Assembly (NCBI RefSeq): GCF_901709675.1
Contig: NC_051098.1
Span: 11,500,918-11,564,917, forward strand
Direction: 5' to 3'
DNA length: 64,000 bases
Origin: Syngnathus acus
Lineage: Eukaryota > Chordata > Actinopteri > Syngnathiformes > Syngnathidae
The position numbers and the translations under genes were made by a program. The notes below the pieces were generated by a model. That model was not told where the DNA came from and ran no database searches. It worked only from the letters and a program-made list of their open reading frames with translations. Positions 1 through 11,600 of the stretch are shown piece by piece (position 1 is the stretch's first letter; the number at the start of each line of letters is the position of its first letter).

Positions 1-921
1 CCCATCATGTAACCAAGCCACTACAACTGCTCCATTAGTTAGCAACTTGACATTAGCTCGATTGGACGCTTCAAGACTTGCACGTCTTATACCATAACAG
101 TAAAAGTTGTTTGTCTCTCTAGGCGAAATTTTTTTGGAATACAAATTGTATGAATTCTACCCTTCAAGGTAGCGTGTAGTATGTTTGAAAACAAGACATG
201 TCAACTTGAAGGGGGCGAGAGCACACAAATATGATCGGGACTCGAAGTTAGCGCTCCTCCACGGCAGTAGTTCGTTTCATTTAATTCTCTCGCGGGTATA
301 TTTCCAAGAAATGATTTGTGTTAAATCACAGGCTTTTCTTGAGATGTGCATCTTGCTGCGAAGATTCGGCTAACCTAGCTGGTGGATTAGCTCGTACGCT
401 AGCTGCTCCTAGTACAGTTTTATTTCCACCTATTGAGTGTTTTCAGGGTTGTGGGAATTGGCCAAGTATTTATGCTTGTCTGACATCACTCCAACGGGTC
501 GGGCATCACAATGTGGAGCTTACAAGTGCAGCCATTTCTACTGCTGTTTGTGGCTTGGCTAACGAAATTAGCATACTACGCCACGCTAGCCGTCATGCTA
601 CTGCTGATGCGTTGGAAAATGGGAGGTGAACCCATTCTCTTCGTAGCCAGTGCGTAGCTCGCTAGGAGCGACACGATGCGCGGCTTGCAAACGCTTCGTG
701 GTCACGTTTATTACGGAGCCGCATGCATCCTCCCCTTTCTCTGTTTGTTTTAAAATGTTGCACTTCGAGAGATTATGTGCGACTTGGGGAGTTTCGAGTT
801 GGCTTCGTCGAGTGACAGTGCGCATGCAGGGCCGGCTACAACAACAACGAGCACCCAGCTTGACGGGCCGTGTGATGTGGGGGTGTGTTCGCCTTAGCGA
901 ACTACCATCTTCCTTTTCTGC

Positions 922-953
922 CAGCAGCAGAAGCAGCAGCAGCAGCAGCAGCG
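922..953 (+). repeat. AGC trinucleotide run
   Basis: A short interrupted AGC/CAG tract, about ten units, lies in presumed intron sequence. It creates a poly-Ser look in one frame that is not part of a convincing gene. Confidence 0.8.
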
Positions 954-2771
954 TGCTACCGTTGCAGTGGCAACAGTGGTTGCAAGTGGACTTAAGTCGT
1001 TCATTTTGTTTTCACTACAGGTGATGTACTGGACTGGTACATGTTGTATCTTTTCATGCAGAGTATTCTGGTTGCATCAGAAAGGCAATGTAGCTCACAA
1101 TTCACTTTATAATGGGAGTCTCTAACTCGTGGCCTGAGGGCCATTTTGCAGGTAGCTGGTATTTTGACATCAAAGTTGTGCAATGGCCCCCCACCTTTTT
1201 TCCCCATTTTTTAATCACATGTATGTGGTAGCACAGGCTTTCAGTGAAACGTAAATGTGAGGTGACACCAAGTGGAAGGAAACGATACCCAGCCAGCCTG
1301 TCCTTGTCATGTCTTTCATTTGTTGCCATCTGTTTTTTCATATTATGAAACGGATGGTGGGAAATCAATTATAATTGGATCCGATTTATTTGGTGATGGT
1401 GAGAGGTTCTTAAGACCATATCCCCCAGCCTTTTTTCACAAACAAAGGAAATGCTGTCATTTATTCACATTTGACTCGAATACTTTCAGGCCAGACTTTA
1501 AGATCCAAGTTCTGAGATGATAAGGAGTAAAGAAGACATTCCCACTTCCCAGCAGTCTCAAATGCCTCACTTGAAAATGGATCAGCCCTTTCAATTCACA
1601 CTCCCCCAAAATAAATCCCACATCTTCTGGTGGGACGCAAGAGAAATGAAAGTATAGCAGCACATTTGATTTGTAGAGACAGCTGCAATGCTGCATGATG
1701 AAAAATATATGTATTTTAGTTTTAGAGAGTGCTTTGTGCTTTTTTCCAATGAAGCACATTTCATTTGGTGTGTATTGTTTTGTACTTCAATGTATTCTTT
1801 ACCTTCTTGAGTGCTCTGCAGTATTACTGATGCAGAGAGGCAGACTGGGCCATTCACCCTCATAGAGCTCAGCACAGCCTATTGAAGATGAGGGCCTAGC
1901 TTGGTACACACAGTAATAGTTTCTATAAATAAATGCTTAATCACACTTTGGAAAAAAAAGATTTGAGATTGTGTACAGTGGCATCAAATGGCAACCACAA
2001 TCACGTCCTTTAAGCTTTTTGACTTTCGTTGACATCAGTTATATTTGGAATAATTCGCTCCTCCAGCTGTCGCAATTGTATGTTTTGAGAAATGTAATTA
2101 CAAAGTTTATTAACTTGACAAACTTTTGTAGAAATCTTTTTACAAAAGTTAACCTGTCTAATATTAATACATAAGAAACACCATTAGCTTTACTCACTAA
2201 CGGGGGAGAGGCACTTATTAGCACTAAATTAATACTTAGAGTGCATTAGTGCTTTGTGTTTTTTTGCGAACTAAGTTTGGGTGGTATGATAACTTCATTA
2301 CGGTATTTCATACATACGCATTTTCCGTGATTCTTGGAAAGCAGAAAGTTCTGGTATGATGAAAACATGGACGCCTGCTAGCGATTAGATGCGGATAAGA
2401 AGGAGAACACATACGAAGGAAATTAAATTGCAAAGCCGACATCCATCCGTATGGTGCGCCGAATTACAAGGCACATTGTCAATTTGTGAGAAAGTTAAAG
2501 GATAATACAGAAGTGTGCCTTATGGTAATAAAAAATACTGTACACTACAAAGTCTAGTGGCACAAATTTTGGTAGCCTTTTTCTTTTATTGAGTGTGAAT
2601 TGTTACATCTCCACGATGCAAGTTGTAGACACAGCTTGTGGTTGTCCATTCAGGATCAGTGTAATGCATCGGTGGCCATACTGGGGCAGGATTGTTCAGG
2701 CTCACTACAGCCCCGCTTGGTTCACAGGGTGACGCTGAACAGAGCGCCAGCCGGACTCTGGGCCAGGTCCA

Positions 2772-2813
2772 CCTCCCTCCCTCCCTCCCTCCCTCCCTCC
2801 CTCCCTCCCTCCC
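2772..2813 (+). repeat. (CTCC)n microsatellite
   Basis: About ten uninterrupted CTCC/CCCT tetranucleotide units. On the minus strand it reads GGAG and produces a spurious Gly-Arg-Glu-Gly repeat in short ORFs. Confidence 0.9.
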
Positions 2814-3400
2814 AAATCCATCCAGACAGAAAAACCCAAATCCAACACAGACACAGAACTCCATCTGAGGAGCAGAGCAACTTTTATTCTGACAGCTGCC
2901 ACTTTGGAATGGATTACTAAGCCTATTGCCGCGGCTCAAAGGGGTGCTTGTCGGCTGTTGCTGTCCAAATGAAGGCATTTGTTCGCTTTTGTGTGTGTGG
3001 AGGGAATTCATTCTCTTGATCGCTCCAAGCTTCAGTTGCTTCTTTTTTTTCAGGGTTTCCAATCTGTCCAGTTTTTGTTATTTTGTAATTGTGCAACATA
3101 GTCCCCCACTCTCTTCCACTACTGTGACCCTCTTAATTCTACTGTCCCGCCTCATTGTTTGAAAGAAATAGTTACCTCACATTCATACTAATCCAAAGTT
3201 AATTAGTATTTTGGACATATTTTGAAAGTAAAGATACAACTATTTTGCTAATTATCGCTGTTGTGGTTTGTGGGAGTTTCTCATCAACAAACTGGCCAGT
3301 GTCATTTTCTGTTTCATAGCATGAAAGATGGAATATCAGAAGCGAGCTTGAAAAGAAATTATGGCTGGTAGGAGTTATTTGAAACTCGATTGGAATAGCG

Positions 3401-3490
3401 GACGCTAGCAAGGCTGATGCTAGCAAGGTTGATGCTAGCAAGGTTGATGCTGGCAAGGCTGACGCTAGCAAGCCAGATGCTAGCAAGGCC
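3401..3490 (+). repeat. 15-bp minisatellite, six units
   Basis: Six consecutive 15-bp units of the type GATGCTAGCAAGGYT, each with an internal GCTAGC (NheI-like) palindrome and one to three substitutions between units. The unit length is a multiple of three, which keeps minus-strand frames open as an Ala-Ser-Leu-Leu repeat. No initiation or homology supports coding. Confidence 0.9.
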
Positions 3491-6400
3491 GAACGCTTTA
3501 CTTATCCACAACAATCTTATTTTGTACACTTTGGACGTGTGCTGATGTCTAAAGACTTTGCAGCAGCAGAGCAAATCATCTTTGCATTGTTAATTTGCCA
3601 TTGAAATGAACAATTATATTATTAACACTGGTTAACCTATTTTTATATTTGAATGGCTGTATGGTTAATAAAGTTTTATGACGGCTTACGGGTTGTATAG
3701 GGATAATTAATACCAAATACAAGCAAAGTGGAGGTTGAGCGAGCAGCGTCACGGAGAGGATTGTTTTCTGTGCAATGCCATTATGTTGCTGCACCCCTGC
3801 CCCATATGTCTCTGCGGCCCACTGGTTTGAGAGGCATAGTGTATTTTGGTGCATGGGGCTCGAGTCCAGCAGGTGTTTGGCCTGTTTAAATAGAAGGAAC
3901 CCTTCCCCCGCTTTCACCCACGCACCCATCCCAGAGACAGCGTGTGGACTGGAGCAGGAAGCTTTGTGTCTGCTTTTATTCTCGTGCTCACAAAGTATGG
4001 GCGGCTGAAAGAGCGCAGGCTGGGATATCAAAGGATGTGGGACGACCCCCCCACCCCAATGTCCCCCGCCCCTTTTTGTCCCTACAGGACAACACTGGGA
4101 GGAGAATTAGTCACAGACCCTCCCATCCATGGCTTTATTCAGCTTACAGCAGGCGGTCAAGGTGCTTTCACCTCCACTTTAGGAGTTGTGATGGAGAGAG
4201 CGTCTGGAATTGTCTTTTTCTTGGAGTATCATAAGGGTCCCCGAGATATGATGTCCCCCTTGTGCATGCATGAGTAGCCGTGTTTGTGTGAGACATAAGG
4301 CACACGTGCCGGACAGTCTTCTTTCTTTGTCCGCTGTCTGTCTGCTTTTCAGGTGTTGGGTGTCGGAAGAGGAGTCGGTTTACTCCCAAGTGTTTGTTTT
4401 GGACCGAGTGCTGTCAAACAAATGTCAAACAGTTGCGCAGCTCCATGTTGGGACACTCAAACATAACAAAAGCCCACCTTTTGCTTTGGGGCGCCTAACG
4501 TTCAGTTTGTGTGTGTATGTGTGTAAACACACTTTTGACGGGATGTGTCATCCGAGGGGTGTATGATCTCATCACCAATTTTCATTCCAGTAAAGGATGA
4601 GGTACTCGTGTGTGCTGTAAATGTCAAATGAAATATTCCTGGAATGTCTCAAAGGGTTTTTAAACTATCCACTTGAAATTCCACCTTTCCGTTGAAAACT
4701 GGAACGGCACTCGGTTGAATGCAGACCTGCGGCAAGGCCAAACAAGTATAAAAAAAGAAAAGAAAATTGTGGAGTGCCACGTGTGTATTGAATGTGGAGG
4801 ATACTTCCGTTTCAGTTTACTGTCAAAAGAAGTAGATTGTTTGCTATGTGAAGTTAACCTACACAGTCGAGTTCCTTTTGACAATTTTTTTTTTCTTTCT
4901 ATATTTAGCAAAACCTTTTTATCAGAACGTTACTAATTGGATCCAGAATAATCTTGATTCCCCTCAAATAAAATTAAACATCTATGTATGCATGAGTACA
5001 AACCTAATGTATTCCAGAAGGGATAAAATAATGAAATGACATTTTTATGGTCTTACTCTGAAATTTATACTTTGCCTTTAACCTTCAACGCGAGTCCCTA
5101 ATGGCACATTGGTCTGCTTTTACAGCATTTGGTGCCTTGTTAAAGGGCGATGCTGATCTTGTAAGATGCTCAGTGTACAGTCTGTGTGACTCACTTCTGG
5201 TTTCCTTTTCTTACTCACACGGTCCCGGTCTTACTCATTACCCTATCTAGTTGCTAAGATCAAGAGTGTTACTTATATCTTAAATGTCAGCGGTGATGCA
5301 GCTTTATTTGCCCAGCCAACTCTTTCTGCCAAGTGGGACATTCGATTGCTCGTACTACACCCAAAATTTGAATTCATGAAGAATCGAAGCCGATAAGCTC
5401 TTGCCTTTTAAGGAAATCAAGACTTTTTGGGTAACTTCATGCGAAGTACTTAGCACGTAATTGTGGTGTATGGTTTCTGTGCAATTGCAGCCTTTTGAGT
5501 ACCCTTAAAAGTAAATCGATGCAAACGATCAACGGATAAAATTGCCAATGTATTAAGGAATGGTAAAATACTGTTATTGGCTGTGCGTCGCTTTTTTTAT
5601 GCGCTGAAATTGATTGTATCATTAAATGCACGCGAGTGAATTCCACACTCACTTCTACGGTTCAACATTTATTGCATAATTCATTTGAACCGCTTAAAAT
5701 GAAATGGACTCGGGCCGGGCATATGAATTCATAAATTTGTTAAGAGTTCTTGTGGTAAATCGATCTTTTGCTGAATCGCGTCTTGAAGCAATTGAGGTAA
5801 ATTGAGGGGTTCTGGGCCACAGCCAATCAGAGCAGCGTTTGTAGTTGGTTGTCAAAAGGACAGAACATCAGCCATGGGAAGTTCAGGTAGATCCAAGACC
5901 CCCTCCACCCCTCCCCTACCTGTTCTTATGTGAAACAATGCTTAGTAAAAGCCCCTTGAAAAGGAAAAATTGAGAACGTTAGTGAAATAATCTTGGTCAC
6001 TGGAAATTTTGATGATTTAAAAAAAAAAAAAAAAAAAATCTGACTGTGGAAAGCCCCAGTTGCACCCACAGTTCAAAATTGTTTCATGTCTTAGTGACTA
6101 AAAATATGTGACTGGGGCTTTTGTGGTTGAATTTAAATGATTTTATAGTGGACCAGCCTGCACAGTTACATTGTAACCAATCTGGATAGATTAATAGTGT
6201 AATTATTATTTTCTCTTGATTGCTCACAGTCGGGGAATGCAAGTCTTATCTGCACGACGGAAGTTTTTACTTAGTCAAAATGATACAAAGATGAGCTCGG
6301 CAAAACCAATTCACATTCAGCTTGTGGCTTTTGGGGATAGTCCCTCTCGCTTCTTTGTGCAGCAACTCCGATCATGCTGATCTTGCTTTTAGTCCTTTTC

Positions 6401-6884
6401 GATCAGCTCAAGTACTGCACTAAACTGGTCGCTCCATTAGGTACAGCTGTGATACGAGACCTGCATCAGTTTTGATGTTTGCATTAAAAGGGTTTGATTA
6501 AGTAGATAAACTGTCTTTCACATTCGTTTGTAATTTCATTTATTTGCCTTTATTTTTGCATTAGCCTAACGAATCAGATATGATTTCATGCCGTAAAGAT
6601 TCATTTATTGCTTGTTTGTTAAACGACATGGGCAAGAAACCCTTGAAAAAAGAATCACATATTAAATCCCCTGATTAGATGACTTTTCAGAATCCTTCAG
6701 CCCTAATTGAGGACTTCCTGTTTTGTAGGAACGAGCGGAGGAACATTTTGGTGTTCACACTAACATCCTGGCTGCTACAAATCAAGCAACATATGGAGCG
6801 TACCTCACACTCCAGTGTTTGTTTACATCTTGCAGTTACCTCCCTGAGCATGCCCCTGCTGTTGAGCTCATCACACGGCCCGTG

Positions 6885-7420
6885 GGCGTAAAGCGACGGC
6901 GTGGGGGCCTTGTTGTGCGTGGGAGGCCTGTTTAGACTTGGGATTGGCAGGCGTGCGCGAGCATGTCGCGGCCGCTGACCTCTCCCGTTCTCCCGGGAGA
7001 CGCCTTCGCCTCCCTGTTGTTGTTAATAGCCGAGATGATGTTTCCGTGTTTCGTCTTCCCTTCGCCTTTCCTCACTACGCTTGCCCCGCCGTGGCTCCCC
7101 TCCCCCGCACGCCGTTTGCTTGTTTACATCCACCTTCGTAGTGAAAACGCTGCCTGACAGATTGACGCGGGGAGCCTGGCGTGCCTTTCCACGAGGCGTC
7201 GTGCCGTTCGTTCGCCCTTGCGCAGCTGCTTCCCGGCATAGCGCGGTGTGATGTCATCAAGGTCTACTCGCAGCGAGTCAGAGTCGTCCGTTGGCACCCC
7301 GCCCCCCTTTTCCTCAACGGCCGCAACAACGCCCACAGAGAGGGGCCGCATGCTCACAGCCGAGACTGGAATGACGGAGAGGAGAGAGGAAGGGAAGGGA
7401 ATGCTTAGCAACGGAGCATT
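6885..7420. promoter_or_regulatory. CpG-rich patch in intron 1, possible internal promoter
   Basis: CpG dinucleotides are dense here, unlike the AT-leaning DNA on either side. Motifs visible include an inverted CCAAT box (GATTGG near 6942), a GC-rich GCGTGCGCGAG block at 6951 that partly resembles an NRF1 site, and an ATF/CREB-like TGATGTCATCA at 7249. A CpG island inside a long first intron often marks an alternative promoter or enhancer, and this one lies about 1.2-1.7 kb upstream of exon 2. No splice donor joining it to exon 2 was identified, so its role is inferred. Confidence 0.4.
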
Positions 7421-8616
7421 TACGTCGAAAAGATGCTCAGGGACACATCATCCCCTTAAATATCCAAAATGGTTGCGTTTCATAAATGTGGTTTCTTACT
7501 CACTCGCCCAGGATGCTTTTTTACTTTTAGCCGGCAGTCATTTACATGTGCAAGATCGCACACATCGCAGCTGCTTTTGCAAAGTGGGCCAACGCGACCT
7601 CAAGTGCATCCCTGCACAGTAACCGCTATAAATAAACATGATAAAAAGACATCCTCCCCTCAACTCTTAAGCGCACGCGGACTCTCAGCTGAAGAAGTAA
7701 AGGCGCACAGTAGGTGTCAAAGGTCGTCTTTCAGTGCTACTGTACTGTAAACTTGAAAAGAGGAGTGCCGATGTGTTCCTTTTTCTTTTTTCCCATTCAT
7801 TTCAAAATTTGTACACTGATTTTAGTGGACAGAAAAGACTAAAAATTGTTTTAAGAATCCATTCCACACATTAAAATTGATTCTTATGCTCTCTCCATTC
7901 TTGCATAATGAAAAAAATGTGTTTAGAGTAATTTCACCCTCTCATGTGTTTGAAGGTAACCACAATTATAGATGATCAATAATCACCACACTATGATGCA
8001 TTTCCAACCACAACAATCGTATTAAATAAAAAGAATACAAATGCAATATTATCAAATTTGTGGTCAGTCATTAAAACAAGGTTACGCTACTTTTTGGTGT
8101 TTTTCTTTTCAAGAGGTTACCAACTTCCTGCACTTGCATATTAAGGAAGTGAGCTTTTCACAATCATTTAATCGGCTCCTATTCAGTCATGTCTTTGACA
8201 CTTGAGTCATAATTGAGATGTTCGATTGTGCCCGAATGACTTCTGACTTATGAGCCAGCTCCTAAACATGAGACTCGCCTCCCCTCGGGGGGAGCCCGCA
8301 AGCATCTTAGTCACTGAGTACAATCTCGATTCATTTGATCCTTTGTACTTTGCACACTCGCATCGTGTTAATCAATCAATGGAAATATTGTTTGCTCTTT
8401 AAAATGTGACTTTGACCGCAATTTCCTGAAGTGATGTGATCACGGCGCTAATTCAACCGTTATGACGATTGTTGAACGGTTAACCGATTGCTGCTTTAAT
8501 CAAGAGTGACTCAAGTGTTGCAGCGCTGACAAATATGTACACAGATGCAAGCCGACTATTTGCACATAATAGTCATAAAATATTTAACTGCCTTTCTTCT
8601 GTTTATTTCTTTTCAG

Positions 8617-8689
8617 GAAGAAGTGTTTGGAGGATTTGGAACATGCACTGAGCAAAAAAGAATACCAAGTCCATCAACAACCACTTCAG
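8617..8689 (+). CDS. kmt2a: kmt2a exon 2
   Basis: The exon is 73 nt, flanked by TTTTCAG and a weak donor GTTCTG, enters in phase 0 and leaves in phase 1. It encodes EEVFGGFG followed by a basic Ser/Thr/Pro stretch, matching the human segment DEQFLGFG...RSPTRSPS. The human exon 2 is also 73 nt as I recall, which supports the call despite its small size. Confidence 0.82.
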
Positions 8690-11600
8690 GTTCTGAAACC
8701 AGTTATTATTATTATTTTTTGTTACCTCTGCCAAGAAGGTTTTCGTTGGCTTTTTTTTTTTTTTTGGTTCGGAACATGCTGTGTACACCATTTGATGTAT
8801 CAATATAGCTTTTGGCCAGACGGTTAGATTATCTTGGAGGGTTATTCCCATGACAAAAAAAAATGTGACATCGTAAAAAAATGGTAAAAGCCTCCATTGT
8901 TTTCAAGGGGGTCGTAACTTCAGCGTCTTGCCTGTTTTGGGTTGTGTAATAGATTTGGAACCAGTTGACATTTTGTCTTGTCTGATATATTAGACCTTGT
9001 TGCAATTTGTATGATTTAGTTATTAACTCTTGGAAGCCTATGAATATTCTCATTCTTTCTCATTTACATGCATAATTTATTATTTATTTTGTGGTGGTTG
9101 GCCTAATGATTTGGTGAAGAATTCTTTTGTTCTTCTTGAAGCGCATAAAATACAAAGCAGTGGATGGATAATAAAGACTAACGTTTTACTCTTTACATTG
9201 ATTTCTCAGAAGACCCACCCATACAAGAGAAGAAGCCAAGAGGACGTCCACCGCGCACCCTCACTGGCCAAAAAGCTGCTGTGGATCGCCTTTCCCCTCC
9301 TTCCTTTCTCTCCCCCACACAGGCCAAACCTGAAGGTCCTGAAAGACCAGCCGAGAAGGTGAAAAGACTGCCCGGAAGGCCACCTGGCACCGGGGAAAAG
9401 CGAAGAGGCCGTCCGCCGTCATCGGGTTCCAGAAAAGCTTGGAGTACTGCCAGCCATGCGGCAGCGGAGGACAATAGACAAGCCGGGTCTGAGTCCAGCC
9501 TGGACAACGGGGAGGACAGAGACCGAAAAGGTGCAAAGAGAGCACCGGTGGGCTCTGCTCAGCCGCACCATGCCAATCTACCCCAAGGTGGGCGGGGTGA
9601 ATCCAAAGTTCCTAACTTGAAGAGAGCATCTTCACTGACGTCTTTCAAGTCCCGGCTGAAGACGTTGCCCGGCGTGCCTCGCCGTAGACGTGGACGCCCA
9701 CCCTCAGCGGAGCGTCTCAAATCCGCCGCGGCTCAGCTGTCCACCTCCATGGAATGTGGAGAAGGAAAACATAACGCCTTAAAGGGAGGGGAGCGAGGCG
9801 CAGAACCACAGCACCCCATGCCGACTCATGTGAACGCTGGGGAAGACCAGGACTCTTCCAATCGTCCATCCTCGCCATCTCCTTCCATACCGGACCAGGC
9901 GGTAGGACTCAGAAAAAGCCCTCGACACAGGAAACCCGTCAGGATTGTCCCGCCGTCCAAGCGCACTGATGCCACCATTGCTAAACAGCTTCTGCAGCGC
10001 GCTAAGAAAGGAGCGCAGAAACGAATGGAGAAGGAAGCTGTAGCCGGTGGGACGGGCGCCTTGGAGGCGGGGATTAGGAAGACTCAGCTGAAGAACATCA
10101 GGCAGTTCATCATGCCTGTGGTCAGCACCGTCTCCCTCCGAATCATCAAAACCCCAAAGCGCTTTATTGAAGACGAAGGTAACTTCTTGTCACCTCCACC
10201 CCACATGAAGATTGCACGGTTGGATGCCTCCAGTTCATCAGTGTCCACATCCACCCAACCCACCTCCACCATCTCTTCCTCGCCCTCGCCGGCGGTGGCT
10301 TCCACTACAGCCACCGCCACCAGCACGGGTACGACCGCACCCATCGACTGCCTCCCTCCTCCTCCACCTCCAGCTCCCGCCCCCGCCGTCCCTTCAGCAA
10401 CCGACAGTCTGCTAAATAGCAATACCGACAACGCGGCCAACGGGCGATTCAGCAGTAGCGCCGCTTCTTGCGGATCGAGCGCCGTGTCACAACATTCGTC
10501 GCAGCTTTCCTCCGCAGAGTCTTCCAGATCCAGCAGCCCCACTTTGGACGACTCCTCATGCGACTCGCAGGCTTCCGAGGCCACGCAAGCATTGTCGGAG
10601 GCCGAGGAGCACTCCCCGTCCTCGCAGGTAGAAAGGGAGCCCAACTTGCTACACAGCTCGCAGCCTCCCTCACCTCCCTCGGAGCCGGAGCGCGTTTTAC
10701 CCAAGAGGAGCCGCCGTGGCCGGAGAGGGCAGGGGGCGGGTCGAGGGACCCAAGGCCAGACTACAAGGGAGACGCTAGCAGCCAGCGGCAAAAAGCCCAT
10801 CATTAGCCCGCCCACTGGTGTGCTGATGTCATCCTCTGCGCTTCTAAACTCACAACAAGTTTCATCCACGGCCTCCTCTTCTTCTCCTCCACCTCCTCCT
10901 CTCCTCACACCACCGCAGCCTCCCCAGTCATCTTCTTCTAGCACAGCTGCTATCAGTGAGCATCACTCACAGTCGCCCTGGTTGCCACATCCCATCCCGC
11001 CGTTCATGTCTGGCTCATCAGTGCTATCCAACATGTCGGACAAAAGGAGCCGCTCCATTCTGAGAGAGCCCACCTTCCGCTGGACGTCCCTGTCCCACCC
11101 TGAGTACCGGTACTTCTCCTCAGCCAAGTACGCCAAGGAGGGCCTCATTCGGAAACCCATTTTTGACAACTTCCGTCCTCCGCCTCTCACCGCTCAGGAC
11201 GTCGGCCTGCTGCCTCAAGGTGTCAGCGGAGGAGGAGGGGCCGCTCCGGTTTCCTTCCCCGCGCAAGGCGGCGGATCAGGAACGGGGACCCGCCTGTTCG
11301 CCCCTCACCACCCTCACAGCCACCACCAGCATCCCTCCTCCTCCCGCTTCGACGCACCTCACCCAAAGCGTAGCCCGCTGCTGCGTGCCCCGCGTTTTAC
11401 GGCCAGCGAAGCCCACTATAGGATCTTCGAGTCGGTGACGCTGCACTCGTCCTCCGGCAGAAGCCCGGGTTCGCCTTCCCCCCACCACAAGTCGTCAAGC
11501 TCACGGCGCAGGCGGCGACTCATGTCGGGGATAATACGTGGCCAAACGCGGTCTCCTTCCCACTCCATGACCAGGCGCAGCAGTCAAATCGGGGATCGGC

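Larger units (their letters stand above)
1..8616 (+). other. kmt2a: Presumed 3' part of kmt2a intron 1
   Basis: No open frame here resembles a known protein, and no kmt2a exon 1 features (start methionine with menin-binding motif, poly-Ser/Gly stretch) were found on either strand. The next thing downstream is exon 2 beginning in phase 0, so the stretch is most simply the end of intron 1, which is very long in mammals. Contents seen: an AGC run, a (CTCC)n tract, a 15-bp minisatellite, an A-tract near 6020 and a CpG-rich patch at 6.9-7.4 kb. The rest is unremarkable AT-leaning DNA. That it is intron is inference; some of the first kilobase could be another gene's flank. Confidence 0.6.

Noticed and set aside
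650-1024. ORF with a Ser run as a possible kmt2a exon 1
   Set aside because: The Ser run comes from an AGC microsatellite. None of the conserved exon 1 motifs is present, and no donor in phase 0 matching exon 2 was identified.
10084-10944. Long minus-strand ORF opposite kmt2a exon 3
   Set aside because: Low-complexity Gly/Glu/Ser antisense shadow of Ser/Pro-rich codons, without recognisable homology.
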